Assembly (NCBI RefSeq): GCF_041601295.1
Contig: NZ_JBFIII010000004.1
Span: forward strand, 1 to 50,497
DNA length: 50,497 nucleotides
Source of the DNA: Immundisolibacter sp.
GTDB taxonomy: Bacteria; Pseudomonadota; Gammaproteobacteria; Immundisolibacterales; Immundisolibacteraceae
Direction: 5' to 3'
Shown here: positions 1 through 8,538 of the stretch, piece by piece
Layout of the letters: the number at the start of each line of letters is the position of its first letter
Numbering within the stretch: the stretch's first letter is position 1
The notes under the pieces: generated by a model
Seen by the model: the letters and a program-made list of their open reading frames with translations, nothing else
Told to the model about the DNA's origin: nothing
Databases searched by the model: none
Translations under genes and position numbers: made by a program

Positions 1-2750
1 GCCTGATTGGGCGCCACCGTGGGTGAGGTGCGCACCATGATGGTGAAGTCGGACATGTCGTTGTAGGCGTGCACCATCTCGCCGTCGGCGATGTCGCGGG
101 ATTCGGCCATCTTGTCGTTCATGTGCATCACCGGCTGGGCGCGGTGCATGCGCATCATCTGCGGCGAGGCATGGTGGATGGAGTGCACGCTGTGGCGAGG
201 ATGGCCGCCGGTCAGCACGAACGGGTAATCGCCGCCGATCTTGGGCGGTTCTTTGTGTGTCGGCAGTGCCTCGCCGGCCTCGATATACCAGGGGTGGTCG
301 ATGTAGAACTGCGCCCGGCGGGTGTAGGTGGGGTAGGCGGTCTTGTTGTCGACGTGCCAGCGCAGGCTGAAGAAGGGTTTCTTGGCGTCGTACTCGTTGG
401 CCACCACATGTTTCATGAAGCCGTGGCCGTACCCCTGCTGGGGCAGCATGCCGGCTTTGCGGAAACTCTCGCGTGTGGTTTCGGGCGGGAAGATGCCGGT
501 GGCGGCGCCGATCTTGACCATCTCCTCCACCACCTGCTCCTGGGTTTGCAGGTGGCCTTGCATGGTGTAGCGGCCCCACAGGGCGTCGTAGCGTTTGCTG
601 CGACCGAGGCCATCGACGTAGGTGCTCAGCCCACGCTCGGTGGCGACCTCGCCGATACGCTTGGCCAGCGCGGCCAGGATTTCCCACTCGTTGCGCGACT
701 CGCCCTGCGGCTCGACCGCTTTCTCGATGAATGCAAAGCGCGGGTTGTTGGTGATGGAGACCGTGATGTCTTCCTTTTCGTAATACCAGGCCGCCGGCAG
801 CACGATGTCGCAGAACATGGCCGACGAGGACATGCGCGGGTCGATGGCGAACATCATCTTCAGCTTCGGGAACAGGTGCTTGGGGTACTGAATGGCGGCG
901 CTGCGCACGCGCCGGATCGGGTTGCTGGCGGTCAGCATCATCACGCGCGGGGTTTTGTCCGGCGCCGGGCGGATCTGCTCGGGCTTCCACCAGCCTTTGT
1001 CGAGCGCTTCTTCCAGGTAGCTGCTGAAATTGCGCTTCAGGGCCGGGTCGCCCCAGGCCATGTTGTCGTACAGCTCCTTGTAGCCGGCGTGGTAATAGAG
1101 GAAAAACACCGGCGGCGAGGCGCCCAGTTCGGTGGTCATGGCCTTGATGACTTCGACCGAAATCAGCTCCTCGGTGATTTCCGGGTCGGCTTGCTTCATC
1201 TGCGCGGCCAGGGCCTGCTCCATGGCGCCAAACTGCTCAAGGCCGCCCTGGTCGATGGGTTTTTCGAGCAGCATCAGCAGCTCGACGTGATCGCCGGGAA
1301 ATGCCCAGCAGTTCCAGCCGGTTCCCGGCTTGCCCCAGTTGCCGGTCAGGCCCATGGCCATGATCAGCGCCCGTTCCGCCAGGTCACCGTGGTAGATCTT
1401 GGCGGTGGTGAAGCCGATATACGAGCAGGTGCGCTTGGTGGCGACCTTTTTTGCCAGCTTGCGGATCAGACTGGCGTGGCAGCCGGATTTTTCCTGCGTC
1501 TTCTCGGGCGTGTATTCGGCGTCCAGGTGTGCCTTGACCTGGGCATAGACGGGCGTGACCTTGACCTCGTTGCCATCCGCCAGCTTGACCGTGTACACGC
1601 CGCTCAGGGCCGGGTCGCCGGCAAACGCCAGCGTGCCGCGGGGCGCTTTGGCGATAGCGCCGGCCTTGCTGTCGTACACGTAAAGCTGGTCCTCGCGACC
1701 GCTGCCGTCCACGTCGATCTGGCGCAGGAAACGGCCGCTGTCAGTGCGCACCAGCAGCGGCAGGTCGGTCTGCTCCTTGACGAAGGCCTGGTCGACCCAA
1801 CCCTCGGCCATGATGACCTGGCTGATGCCCAGCCAGAACGCCGCATCGCAGCCCTGTTTGATCGGGACGTGGTAATCGGCGGTGATGGAGGTGGGGTTGT
1901 AGTCCGGCGCGATGGAGACGATTTCGGTGCCGTTGTAGCGGGCTTCGGTCAGAAAGTGATACACCGACGGCATGGTGTAGGACCAGTTCGAGCAGGTCAG
2001 GAAGATCAGCTCGGCATCGAACAGGTTGTCCGCGCTGTAGCCCAGGTGCTGTTTGCCGACGACGTCAAAGGTGCCTTTAAGGAAATCGCCGATCAGGATG
2101 TTCAGATCCGGGCTGGCCCCACCGAGCATGGACGTGAAGCGGTGCGAGCCGGCCCAGCCGACCGTACCCAGGTGCGCGTGAGGTGGGTCCAGCAGGAAGC
2201 CGTCGCCGCCCTGTTCTTCCAGGGCATCGACGATGGAACCGGCTACCTCGGTCAGTGCCTCGTCCCAGGAAATGCGCTCCCACTTGCCGGCGCCGCGCTC
2301 GCCGACCCGGCGCAACGGAAACTTGATGCGCTCGTCGCCGTAAAGGTTGGCGTGAAAGGAGCAGCCCTTCTGGCAGCCGAGCGGGTTGTAGTCCGGGTAG
2401 TTGGGGTTGCTGGCGTCGTTCTTGGCGGCTTGTTCCTCGCGCCAGACCATGCCGTCCTTGACGTAGACATGGAACGAGCAGCACCCGGGCAGGCACACGT
2501 TGGTATGCGAACCCCAGGTGACCTTGTCCCAGTTCCAGATTTGCCGGTACAGGTCTTCGGTGCTGCGGTAGGCGATTGGGTTCTCGGCGGCAAACGCCGA
2601 TCGCACGAAACTCGGCGACACGGTGGTCGCAAGCTGGTTGAGGGACAGTGCCAGTGCCGCGCCGCCGCTGCCTTTCAGAAAGCCGCGACGAGAAACCGAC
2701 AACCCGGGAGCCGGATTCTCGACCACTAACGTTGGTTCGACCTTACCCAT
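1..2750 (-). CDS. Tat-exported molybdopterin oxidoreductase, type II DMSO reductase class (3' end outside window)
   Basis: Open on the minus strand from ATG at 2750 to the window edge (916 codons, no stop). A GGAGGAAGGGAG ribosome-binding site precedes the start. A Tat signal, SRRGFLK at residues 20-26, with a hydrophobic stretch indicates export to the periplasm. A four-ligand iron-sulfur motif follows: His82, Cys86, Cys90 and Cys126 (H-x3-C-x3-C-x35-C). A His first ligand is typical of the class containing NarG, selenate reductase, dimethylsulfide dehydrogenase and ethylbenzene dehydrogenase. Asp222, in IGDFLKGTF, lies where the aspartate Mo ligand of that class is expected. Known members pair with an iron-sulfur beta subunit and often a haem gamma subunit; these would lie outside the window. 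The substrate cannot be read from sequence. The family call is firm; substrate is open. Confidence 0.85.
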   Translation of the reverse strand, partial: MGKVEPTLVVENPAPGLSVSRRGFLKGSGGAALALSLNQLATTVSPSFVRSAFAAENPIAYRSTEDLYRQIWNWDKVTWGSHTNVCLPGCCSFHVYVKDGMVWREEQAAKNDASNPNYPDYNPLGCQKGCSFHANLYGDERIKFPLRRVGERGAGKWERISWDEALTEVAGSIVDALEEQGGDGFLLDPPHAHLGTVGWAGSHRFTSMLGGASPDLNILIGDFLKGTFDVVGKQHLGYSADNLFDAELIFLTCSNWSYTMPSVYHFLTEARYNGTEIVSIAPDYNPTSITADYHVPIKQGCDAAFWLGISQVIMAEGWVDQAFVKEQTDLPLLVRTDSGRFLRQIDVDGSGREDQLYVYDSKAGAIAKAPRGTLAFAGDPALSGVYTVKLADGNEVKVTPVYAQVKAHLDAEYTPEKTQEKSGCHASLIRKLAKKVATKRTCSYIGFTTAKIYHGDLAERALIMAMGLTGNWGKPGTGWNCWAFPGDHVELLMLLEKPIDQGGLEQFGAMEQALAAQMKQADPEITEELISVEVIKAMTTELGASPPVFFLYYHAGYKELYDNMAWGDPALKRNFSSYLEEALDKGWWKPEQIRPAPDKTPRVMMLTASNPIRRVRSAAIQYPKHLFPKLKMMFAIDPRMSSSAMFCDIVLPAAWYYEKEDITVSITNNPRFAFIEKAVEPQGESRNEWEILAALAKRIGEVATERGLSTYVDGLGRSKRYDALWGRYTMQGHLQTQEQVVEEMVKIGAATGIFPPETTRESFRKAGMLPQQGYGHGFMKHVVANEYDAKKPFFSLRWHVDNKTAYPTYTRRAQFYIDHPWYIEAGEALPTHKEPPKIGGDYPFVLTGGHPRHSVHSIHHASPQMMRMHRAQPVMHMNDKMAESRDIADGEMVHAYNDMSDFTIMVRTSPTVAPNQ

Positions 2751-2995
2751 GCTCCCTTCCTCCGTGATGGGCGGATTGCCGGTTTGGACTCTAGCGCGTC
2801 GCTCTCGCCGAGTAAACGTTCAATAAATCAGGGACGATTCGGAAGGGCAAATGGCAGGCACGAGCGAGCCAATAATGCTGGTCGCCACGTTGTCTACCCG
2901 GTAGAATGCCGGCCTTACCAGCATCTGTGGCGACGGGCGGCGGCAACGCTTCCCGCCTCTTTTGCTGCGCCCGATCCGAAGCCGCGGAGCCTGTC
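2751..2995. promoter_or_regulatory. divergent intergenic region between the molybdoenzyme and carA
   Basis: These 245 bases must carry promoters for both directions. A possible -10 hexamer for carA, TAGAAT, lies at 2902-2907, but no good -35 sits 17 bases upstream. The frame upstream of carA stays open from ATG 2906, yet that extension has no similarity to carbamoyl phosphate synthetase. No convincing operator or hairpin was seen. Confidence 0.3.
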
Positions 2996-4123
2996 TTGCC
3001 CGAGCCTGCCCTCCTTGCCCTTGCCGATGGCACGCTGCTGCATGGCCTTGCCGTCGGCGCAAGCGGCCACGCCGTGGGCGAAGTGGTATTCAACACTGCC
3101 ATGACCGGCTACCAGGAAATTCTCACGGATCCTTCATATAGCCGACAGATAGTCACGCTGACGTACCCGCACATCGGGAACGTCGGCTGCAACGCGCAGG
3201 ATGAGGAATCGACCCAGGTCCACGCAGCAGGCCTGGTGATTCGCGATCTGCCACGTATCTACAGTAGCTGGCGAGCGAGCGAGCCGCTGGACGCCTACCT
3301 GCGGGCTCGCAATGTGGTGGCCATCGCCGGACTGGACACACGTGCACTGACCGGCCGCCTGCGGCGCGGCGGCGCGCAGGCCGGATGCATTGTTGCCGGA
3401 CCGCAATGCGACGCCGAATTCGCCGTTTCGCAGGCTCGCGCTTTCGCAGGCCTGACAGGCATGGACCTGGCCCGGGTCGTCAGCACCGACACTGTTTACG
3501 AATGGACCGGCGGCGCCTGGACACCGGACGGGTTTGCCCCGTCACCGCCGCCCCGGTTCCGGGTGGTGGCCTACGACTTTGGCATCAAGCGCAACATCCT
3601 GCGCTGCCTGACCCAGGCGGGTTGCGCGGTGACCGTGGTGCCAGCCACGACGCCAGCGGCTGAGGTCTTTGCCTTGAAGCCGGACGGCGTGTTTCTGTCG
3701 AACGGGCCGGGTGATCCGCAGCCGTGTGACTACGCCATCACCGCGATTGCTGAATTCCTGGATCGTGGGCTGCCGCTGTTTGGCATCTGTCTGGGCCATC
3801 AGCTACTGGCGCTGGCGGGGGGCGCGCGCACGATCAAAATGAAATTCGGCCACCACGGGGCCAACCATCCGGTACTGGAAACGGCCTCCGGTCGGGTGTT
3901 GATCACCAGTCAGAACCATGGCTTTGCGGTGGATGAGGCGAGCCTGCCGGTCGGGTTGACGGTAACCCACCGTTCCCTGTTTGACGGTTCGCTGCAGGGC
4001 ATTGCCCATGCCGACAAGCCGGCGTTTGGATTTCAGGGGCACCCTGAAGCCAGCCCTGGACCGCGCGACGCCGCGCATCTTTTCGAACGCTTTGCCGAGC
4101 TCATGGCCGCCCGTCTCGGCTGA
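2996..4123 (+). CDS. carA: carbamoyl-phosphate synthase small (glutaminase) subunit
   Basis: CarA hydrolyses glutamine and channels ammonia to CarB for carbamoyl phosphate, the precursor of arginine and pyrimidines. The N-terminal domain has the family stretch MTGYQEILTDPSY. The C-terminal class I amidotransferase domain shows SNGPGDP, the nucleophile in GICLGHQ (Cys about 265) and the His/Glu pair in GHPEASPGP. The start is placed at TTG 2996, with GCGGAG six bases upstream. It gives 375 aa beginning MPEPALLALADG, matching the normal CarA N-terminus and length. An in-frame ATG at 2906 would add 30 residues without family similarity. carB follows after 8 bases. Confidence 0.9.
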   Translation: MPEPALLALADGTLLHGLAVGASGHAVGEVVFNTAMTGYQEILTDPSYSRQIVTLTYPHIGNVGCNAQDEESTQVHAAGLVIRDLPRIYSSWRASEPLDAYLRARNVVAIAGLDTRALTGRLRRGGAQAGCIVAGPQCDAEFAVSQARAFAGLTGMDLARVVSTDTVYEWTGGAWTPDGFAPSPPPRFRVVAYDFGIKRNILRCLTQAGCAVTVVPATTPAAEVFALKPDGVFLSNGPGDPQPCDYAITAIAEFLDRGLPLFGICLGHQLLALAGGARTIKMKFGHHGANHPVLETASGRVLITSQNHGFAVDEASLPVGLTVTHRSLFDGSLQGIAHADKPAFGFQGHPEASPGPRDAAHLFERFAELMAARLG

Positions 4124-4131
4124 GGATTCCC

Positions 4132-7100
4132 GTGCCCAAACGTACCGACATCAAGAGTATCCTGATCATCGGCGCCGGGCCGATCGTTATCGGGCAGGCC
4201 TGCGAGTTCGATTATTCCGGCGCGCAAGCCTGCAAGGCGCTGCGCGAGGAGGGTTACCGGGTGGTGCTGGTCAATTCCAACCCGGCCACCATCATGACCG
4301 ATCCGGGCATGGCCGATGCCATTTACATCGAGCCTATCTCCTGGCCGGTGCTGGCGAAGATCATCGAGATCGAGCGCCCGGATGCCCTGCTTCCGACCAT
4401 GGGCGGTCAGACGGCACTGAACTGCGCGCTCGACCTGGCGCGCGAGGGGGTGCTGGAGCGCTTCGGCGTACAGATGATTGGTGCCACCCGCGATGCCATT
4501 GACAAGGCCGAGGATCGCGAGCGGTTTCGCGAGGCGATGCGCCGCATCGGTCTTGGCACGCCGCGTTCGGCGATGGCCCATAGCATGGAAGAAGCCGTGC
4601 AGGTGCAGGCACAGATCGGCTTCCCGACCATCATCCGGCCGTCCTTCACCATGGGCGGCAGCGGCGGCGGTGTGGCCTATAACCGCGAGGAATTCGTCGC
4701 CATCTGCGAGCGCGGTCTCGATCTTTCGCCGACCGGCGAGTTGCTGATCGAGGAGTCCATCATCGGCTGGAAAGAGTTCGAGATGGAGGTGGTGCGTGAC
4801 CGTAACGACAACTGCATCATCGTTTGCTCGATCGAGAACTTCGATGCCATGGGCGTGCACACCGGAGACTCGATCACGGTGGCGCCGGCCCAGACCCTGA
4901 CCGACCGCGAATACCAGCTGATGCGGGACGCTTCGATTGCCGTGCTGCGTGAGATCGGTGTGGAGACCGGCGGCTCGAACGTGCAGTTCGCGGTGAACCC
5001 GAAGGACGGCCGGCTGGTGGTGATCGAGATGAACCCACGGGTGTCGCGTTCCTCGGCGCTGGCCTCCAAAGCCACCGGCTTTCCAATCGCCAAGGTCGCG
5101 GCCAAGCTCGCCGTCGGCTACACGCTGGATGAACTGAAGAACGAGATTACCGGCGGCGCCACGCCGGCGTCGTTCGAGCCAAGCATCGATTACGTGGTCA
5201 CCAAGGTGCCGCGCTTCAACTTCGAGAAATTCCCGCAGGCGGACGCCACACTGACCATACAGATGAAGTCCGTGGGCGAGGTCATGGCCATCGGACGTAG
5301 CTTCCAGGAGTCGTTGCAAAAGGCGCTGCGCGGGCTTGAAACCGGCATCGACGGGCTAACGCCGTGCATCGATGCTGGCGCGCCGCAGGCGCTGGAAAAC
5401 CTGCGCCAGCGGCTGCGCACGCCCGGGGCCGATCGCATCCGTTATATCGGCGACGCATTCCGGTGCGGGCTGCAACTGGACGAGGTGCAGGCCCTGACCG
5501 GTGTCGACCCGTGGTTCCTGGACCAGCTCGCCGAGTTGGTCGAGATCGAAACGGTCATTGCTGGAGCGAGTCTGGCTGCCGCCGACGCGCCGACCCTGCG
5601 GTCATGGAAGCGGCTTGGTTTCGCCGATAGCCGCATTGCCAGCCTGCTTGGCGCCAGCGAGGATGCGGTACGCCAGCGTCGCCGACAACTCGGCGTGCTG
5701 CCAGTTTATAAGCGGGTCGATTCCTGCGCCGCCGAGTTTCCGGCCACCACCGCGTACCTGTATTCGACCTACGAGCAGGAGTGCGAGGCGCAGCCTACTG
5801 ACCGGCGTAAGGTCATGATCCTGGGCGGGGGGCCGAACCGCATTGGCCAGGGGATCGAGTTCGACTACTGCTGCGTCCATGCCGCGCTGGCCCTGCGTGA
5901 GGCGGGTTTCGAGACCATCATGGTCAACTGCAACCCGGAAACGGTTTCGACCGATTACGACACTGCCGACCGCCTGTATTTCGAACCACTGACGCTGGAA
6001 GACGTGCTCGAAATCGTCCGTGTCGAACAGCCCTGGGGCGTGATCGTGCAGTTCGGCGGGCAGACGCCGCTGAAGCTGGCGCGGGCGCTGCTCGCCGCTG
6101 GCGCGCCCATCATCGGTACCACGCCGGACGCGATCGACCGGGCCGAGGACCGTGAGCGCTTCCAGCAGGTGGTGGAGAAGCTTGGCCTGCGCCAGCCGGA
6201 CAACCGCATGGCCGCCAATTTGGAACAGGCGCTCACGGCGGCGCAGCAGGTGGGCTATCCGCTGGTGATGCGCCCGTCGTATGTGCTGGGCGGCCGGGCC
6301 ATGGAGATCGTCCACGACGAAGAGGGTCTGCGTCGGTACATGCTCGCTGCCAGCCATGTGTCGGCGGCTTCGCCGGTGCTGCTGGACCGTTTTCTGGACG
6401 ATGCGCTGGAAGTCGATGTGGATGCGGTCTGCGACGGCAGCGAGGTGGTGATCGGTGGGGTCATGGAGCACATCGAGCAGGCCGGCGTGCATTCTGGCGA
6501 CTCGGCTTGCTGCCTGCCACCGTTCAGCCTGGCGCCCGACGTTGTGGACGAGATGCGGCGCCAGACGGTATTGCTTGCGCGCGAGCTGGGCGTGGTCGGT
6601 CTGATGAACATTCAGTTCGCGGTTCAGGGCAGCGACGTGTACCTGCTGGAGGTTAACCCCCGTGCATCGCGCACGGTACCGTTTGTGTCCAAGGCGACCG
6701 CGGTGCCCCTGGCCAAGGTGGCGGCCAACTGTATGGTCGGTACCAGCCTCAAATCACAAAGCCACTGCCGCGAAGTGCTGCCGCCGTACTATTCGGTCAA
6801 GGAAGCGGTATTCCCGTTCGCCAAATTCCCCGGTGTCGACATCCTTCTGGGGCCGGAGATGAAATCCACAGGCGAGGTAATGGGCATCGGCCGCAGTTTT
6901 GGCGAGGCCTACGGCAAGGCGCAGCTTGCCGCGGGGAATCCGCTGCCCACGGGTGGGCGGGCCTTCATCAGCGTGCGCCAGGCGGACAAGAACGCGTTGC
7001 TGGTGCAAGTCGCTCAGGGGCTGCGAGACATCGGTTTTGAGCTTGTCGCCACTCATGGGACAGCTGCCTGGCTCGGGGACGCCGGTATTCCGTGTAGTGT

Positions 7101-7359
7101 CGTCAACAAGGTCAAGGAAGGTCGCCCGCACGTCGTGGATAGGATTACCAACGGCGATATTGCCTTTGTGCTGAATACCACGGACGGCAGGCAGGCCATC
7201 GTCGATTCGTTTGCCATTCGCGCCGCGGCATTGCGTTTCAAGGTGCCGCATACGACTACCCTGGCCGGTGCGCGGGCGACCTGCCTGGCGCTGCGGGCCG
7301 GCGGTGAGATCAAGGTTTACAGCCTGCACCAGTTACATAACGAGTTGATCAGCGCATGA
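4132..7359 (+). CDS. carB: carbamoyl-phosphate synthase large subunit
   Basis: CarB makes carbamoyl phosphate from bicarbonate, ammonia and two ATP, working with CarA. The 1075 aa length is standard. It is two homologous ATP-grasp halves: the first (about 1-400) carries IGAGPIVIGQACEFDYSG, the second (about 555-935) the matching ILGGGPNRIGQGIEFDYC. They are joined by the oligomerisation region and followed by a C-terminal MGS-like regulatory domain (about 940-1075), where UMP and ornithine act in the enterobacterial enzyme. The start is GTG with GAGGA just upstream. The stop overlaps the greA start (ATGA), so the two are probably translationally coupled. Confidence 0.97.
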   Translation: MPKRTDIKSILIIGAGPIVIGQACEFDYSGAQACKALREEGYRVVLVNSNPATIMTDPGMADAIYIEPISWPVLAKIIEIERPDALLPTMGGQTALNCALDLAREGVLERFGVQMIGATRDAIDKAEDRERFREAMRRIGLGTPRSAMAHSMEEAVQVQAQIGFPTIIRPSFTMGGSGGGVAYNREEFVAICERGLDLSPTGELLIEESIIGWKEFEMEVVRDRNDNCIIVCSIENFDAMGVHTGDSITVAPAQTLTDREYQLMRDASIAVLREIGVETGGSNVQFAVNPKDGRLVVIEMNPRVSRSSALASKATGFPIAKVAAKLAVGYTLDELKNEITGGATPASFEPSIDYVVTKVPRFNFEKFPQADATLTIQMKSVGEVMAIGRSFQESLQKALRGLETGIDGLTPCIDAGAPQALENLRQRLRTPGADRIRYIGDAFRCGLQLDEVQALTGVDPWFLDQLAELVEIETVIAGASLAAADAPTLRSWKRLGFADSRIASLLGASEDAVRQRRRQLGVLPVYKRVDSCAAEFPATTAYLYSTYEQECEAQPTDRRKVMILGGGPNRIGQGIEFDYCCVHAALALREAGFETIMVNCNPETVSTDYDTADRLYFEPLTLEDVLEIVRVEQPWGVIVQFGGQTPLKLARALLAAGAPIIGTTPDAIDRAEDRERFQQVVEKLGLRQPDNRMAANLEQALTAAQQVGYPLVMRPSYVLGGRAMEIVHDEEGLRRYMLAASHVSAASPVLLDRFLDDALEVDVDAVCDGSEVVIGGVMEHIEQAGVHSGDSACCLPPFSLAPDVVDEMRRQTVLLARELGVVGLMNIQFAVQGSDVYLLEVNPRASRTVPFVSKATAVPLAKVAANCMVGTSLKSQSHCREVLPPYYSVKEAVFPFAKFPGVDILLGPEMKSTGEVMGIGRSFGEAYGKAQLAAGNPLPTGGRAFISVRQADKNALLVQVAQGLRDIGFELVATHGTAAWLGDAGIPCSVVNKVKEGRPHVVDRITNGDIAFVLNTTDGRQAIVDSFAIRAAALRFKVPHTTTLAGARATCLALRAGGEIKVYSLHQLHNELISA

Positions 7360-7832
7360 TCCGAGAACCTCTGACCGTCCACGGCGCGGCACAGCTGCAG
7401 CGCGAGCTCGACGAGCTGAAATCGGTGCAACGGCCCCGCGTGATCGCCGCGATCGCCGAGGCGCGCGCCCACGGCGATCTGAAAGAGAATGCCGAATACC
7501 ATGCCGCCAAGGACCAACAGGGTTTCATCGAAGGTCGCATCAGCGAGATCGAGGACCGACTCGGACGTGCCGAGATCATCGACCCGGCGCGCTTGACCGC
7601 CGGTGGCACGGTGGTGTTCGGCGCCACCGTCAAGCTGGTCAACGTCGACAGCGACGCGGAAGTGACTTACCAGATCGTGGGCGTCGACGAAGCGGATATC
7701 AAGCAAGGCCTGTTGTCGTTCCGGGCACCGCTGGCGCGTGCCATGATTGGCCGCGCGGTCGGCGACTATGCGCTGGTGCCAGCGCCTGGCGGTGAGCAGA
7801 CCTATGAGATTCTGGCGGTCGACTATCGCTGA
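7356..7832 (+). CDS. greA: transcription elongation factor GreA
   Basis: GreA enters the RNA polymerase secondary channel and stimulates cleavage of backtracked transcripts. The 158 aa length is typical. The N-terminal coiled coil (about 1-75) contains the acidic tip GDLKENAEYHAAK, whose Asp and Glu residues place the catalytic Mg ion. The C-terminal FKBP-like domain follows and ends in the usual GEQTYEILAVDY region. The ATG overlaps the carB stop by four bases, and carA-carB-greA is a common gammaproteobacterial order. A single greA is seen here; no greB lies in the window. Confidence 0.96.
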   Translation: MIREPLTVHGAAQLQRELDELKSVQRPRVIAAIAEARAHGDLKENAEYHAAKDQQGFIEGRISEIEDRLGRAEIIDPARLTAGGTVVFGATVKLVNVDSDAEVTYQIVGVDEADIKQGLLSFRAPLARAMIGRAVGDYALVPAPGGEQTYEILAVDYR

Positions 7833-7856
7833 GCTGGTGCCAGGGGCGTGGGCGCG

Positions 7857-8474
7857 ATGAGCGGCCGGGGCTCCAGCCGCCGCTGGCTGGACCAGCATTT
7901 CGCGGACCCGTATGTGCGTCAGGCGCAGGCACTGGGATACCGGTCGCGTGCCAGTTTCAAATTACTGGAGATCAACAAGCGTGATCACCTGTTGCAGCCG
8001 GGGGCAACGGTGGTGGATCTGGGCGCCGCGCCGGGGGGCTGGTCGCAGGTGGCGGCGGCGGTAGTGGGCGCGCGCGGGCGGGTCGTGGCGCTGGATATGT
8101 TGAGCATGCCGCCATTGCCGGGTGTCGAGTTCACGCAAGGCGATTTCACCGACGACGCGGTGCTGGAACAGGTGCTGGCAGGTCTGCCAGGCGGCGCCGA
8201 CCTTGTAATGTCGGATATGGCGCCCAACCTGTCCGGTGTGCGGGATGTCGACCAGGCGGCAACGTTATACCTGGCAGAACTGGCACTGGATTTTGCCGCT
8301 CGCGTGCTAAAACCACGCGGCATGTTGCTGGTCAAAAGCTTCGAAGGCGCCGGCAGTCAGGAACTTCGAGCGTTATTCGCGCAACGCTTCGCGCAGGTGC
8401 TGATACGCAAACCCGATGCGTCACGTGATCGCAGCCGCGAGCATTACTTAATCGGTCGCGGTAAGCTGCCGTAA
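7857..8474 (+). CDS. rlmE: 23S rRNA (uridine-2'-O-)-methyltransferase RlmE (FtsJ/RrmJ)
   Basis: Uses S-adenosylmethionine to methylate the 2'-O of U2552 in the 23S A-loop, a late step of 50S assembly. The SAM-binding motif VVDLGAAPGGWSQ is clear. The catalytic K-D-K-E tetrad is visible in RASFKLLEI, VMSDMAPN, LVKSFEG and SREHYLI. The start is placed at ATG 7857 (205 aa, MSGRGSSRRWL), which aligns with the usual N-terminus; an in-frame GTG at 7848 is the alternative. AGGGG about ten bases upstream could serve as ribosome-binding site. It precedes ftsH as in E. coli. Confidence 0.94.
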   Translation: MSGRGSSRRWLDQHFADPYVRQAQALGYRSRASFKLLEINKRDHLLQPGATVVDLGAAPGGWSQVAAAVVGARGRVVALDMLSMPPLPGVEFTQGDFTDDAVLEQVLAGLPGGADLVMSDMAPNLSGVRDVDQAATLYLAELALDFAARVLKPRGMLLVKSFEGAGSQELRALFAQRFAQVLIRKPDASRDRSREHYLIGRGKLP

Positions 8475-8538
8475 ACCTCACTGTCAATGGCAGCGAGCTC
8501 ATCCCGCCGGCCCGACCGGCGTCTGGAGAATCTGATTC

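Noticed and set aside
69..2729. Long plus-strand frame of 886 codons opposite the molybdoenzyme
   Set aside because: It is a GC-driven shadow. The minus strand has a Tat signal, iron-sulfur motif and ribosome-binding site; the plus frame has no recognisable domain.
4033..5319. Minus-strand 428-codon frame inside carA/carB
   Set aside because: His/Arg-rich composition and lack of motifs show it to be the complement of carB codons.
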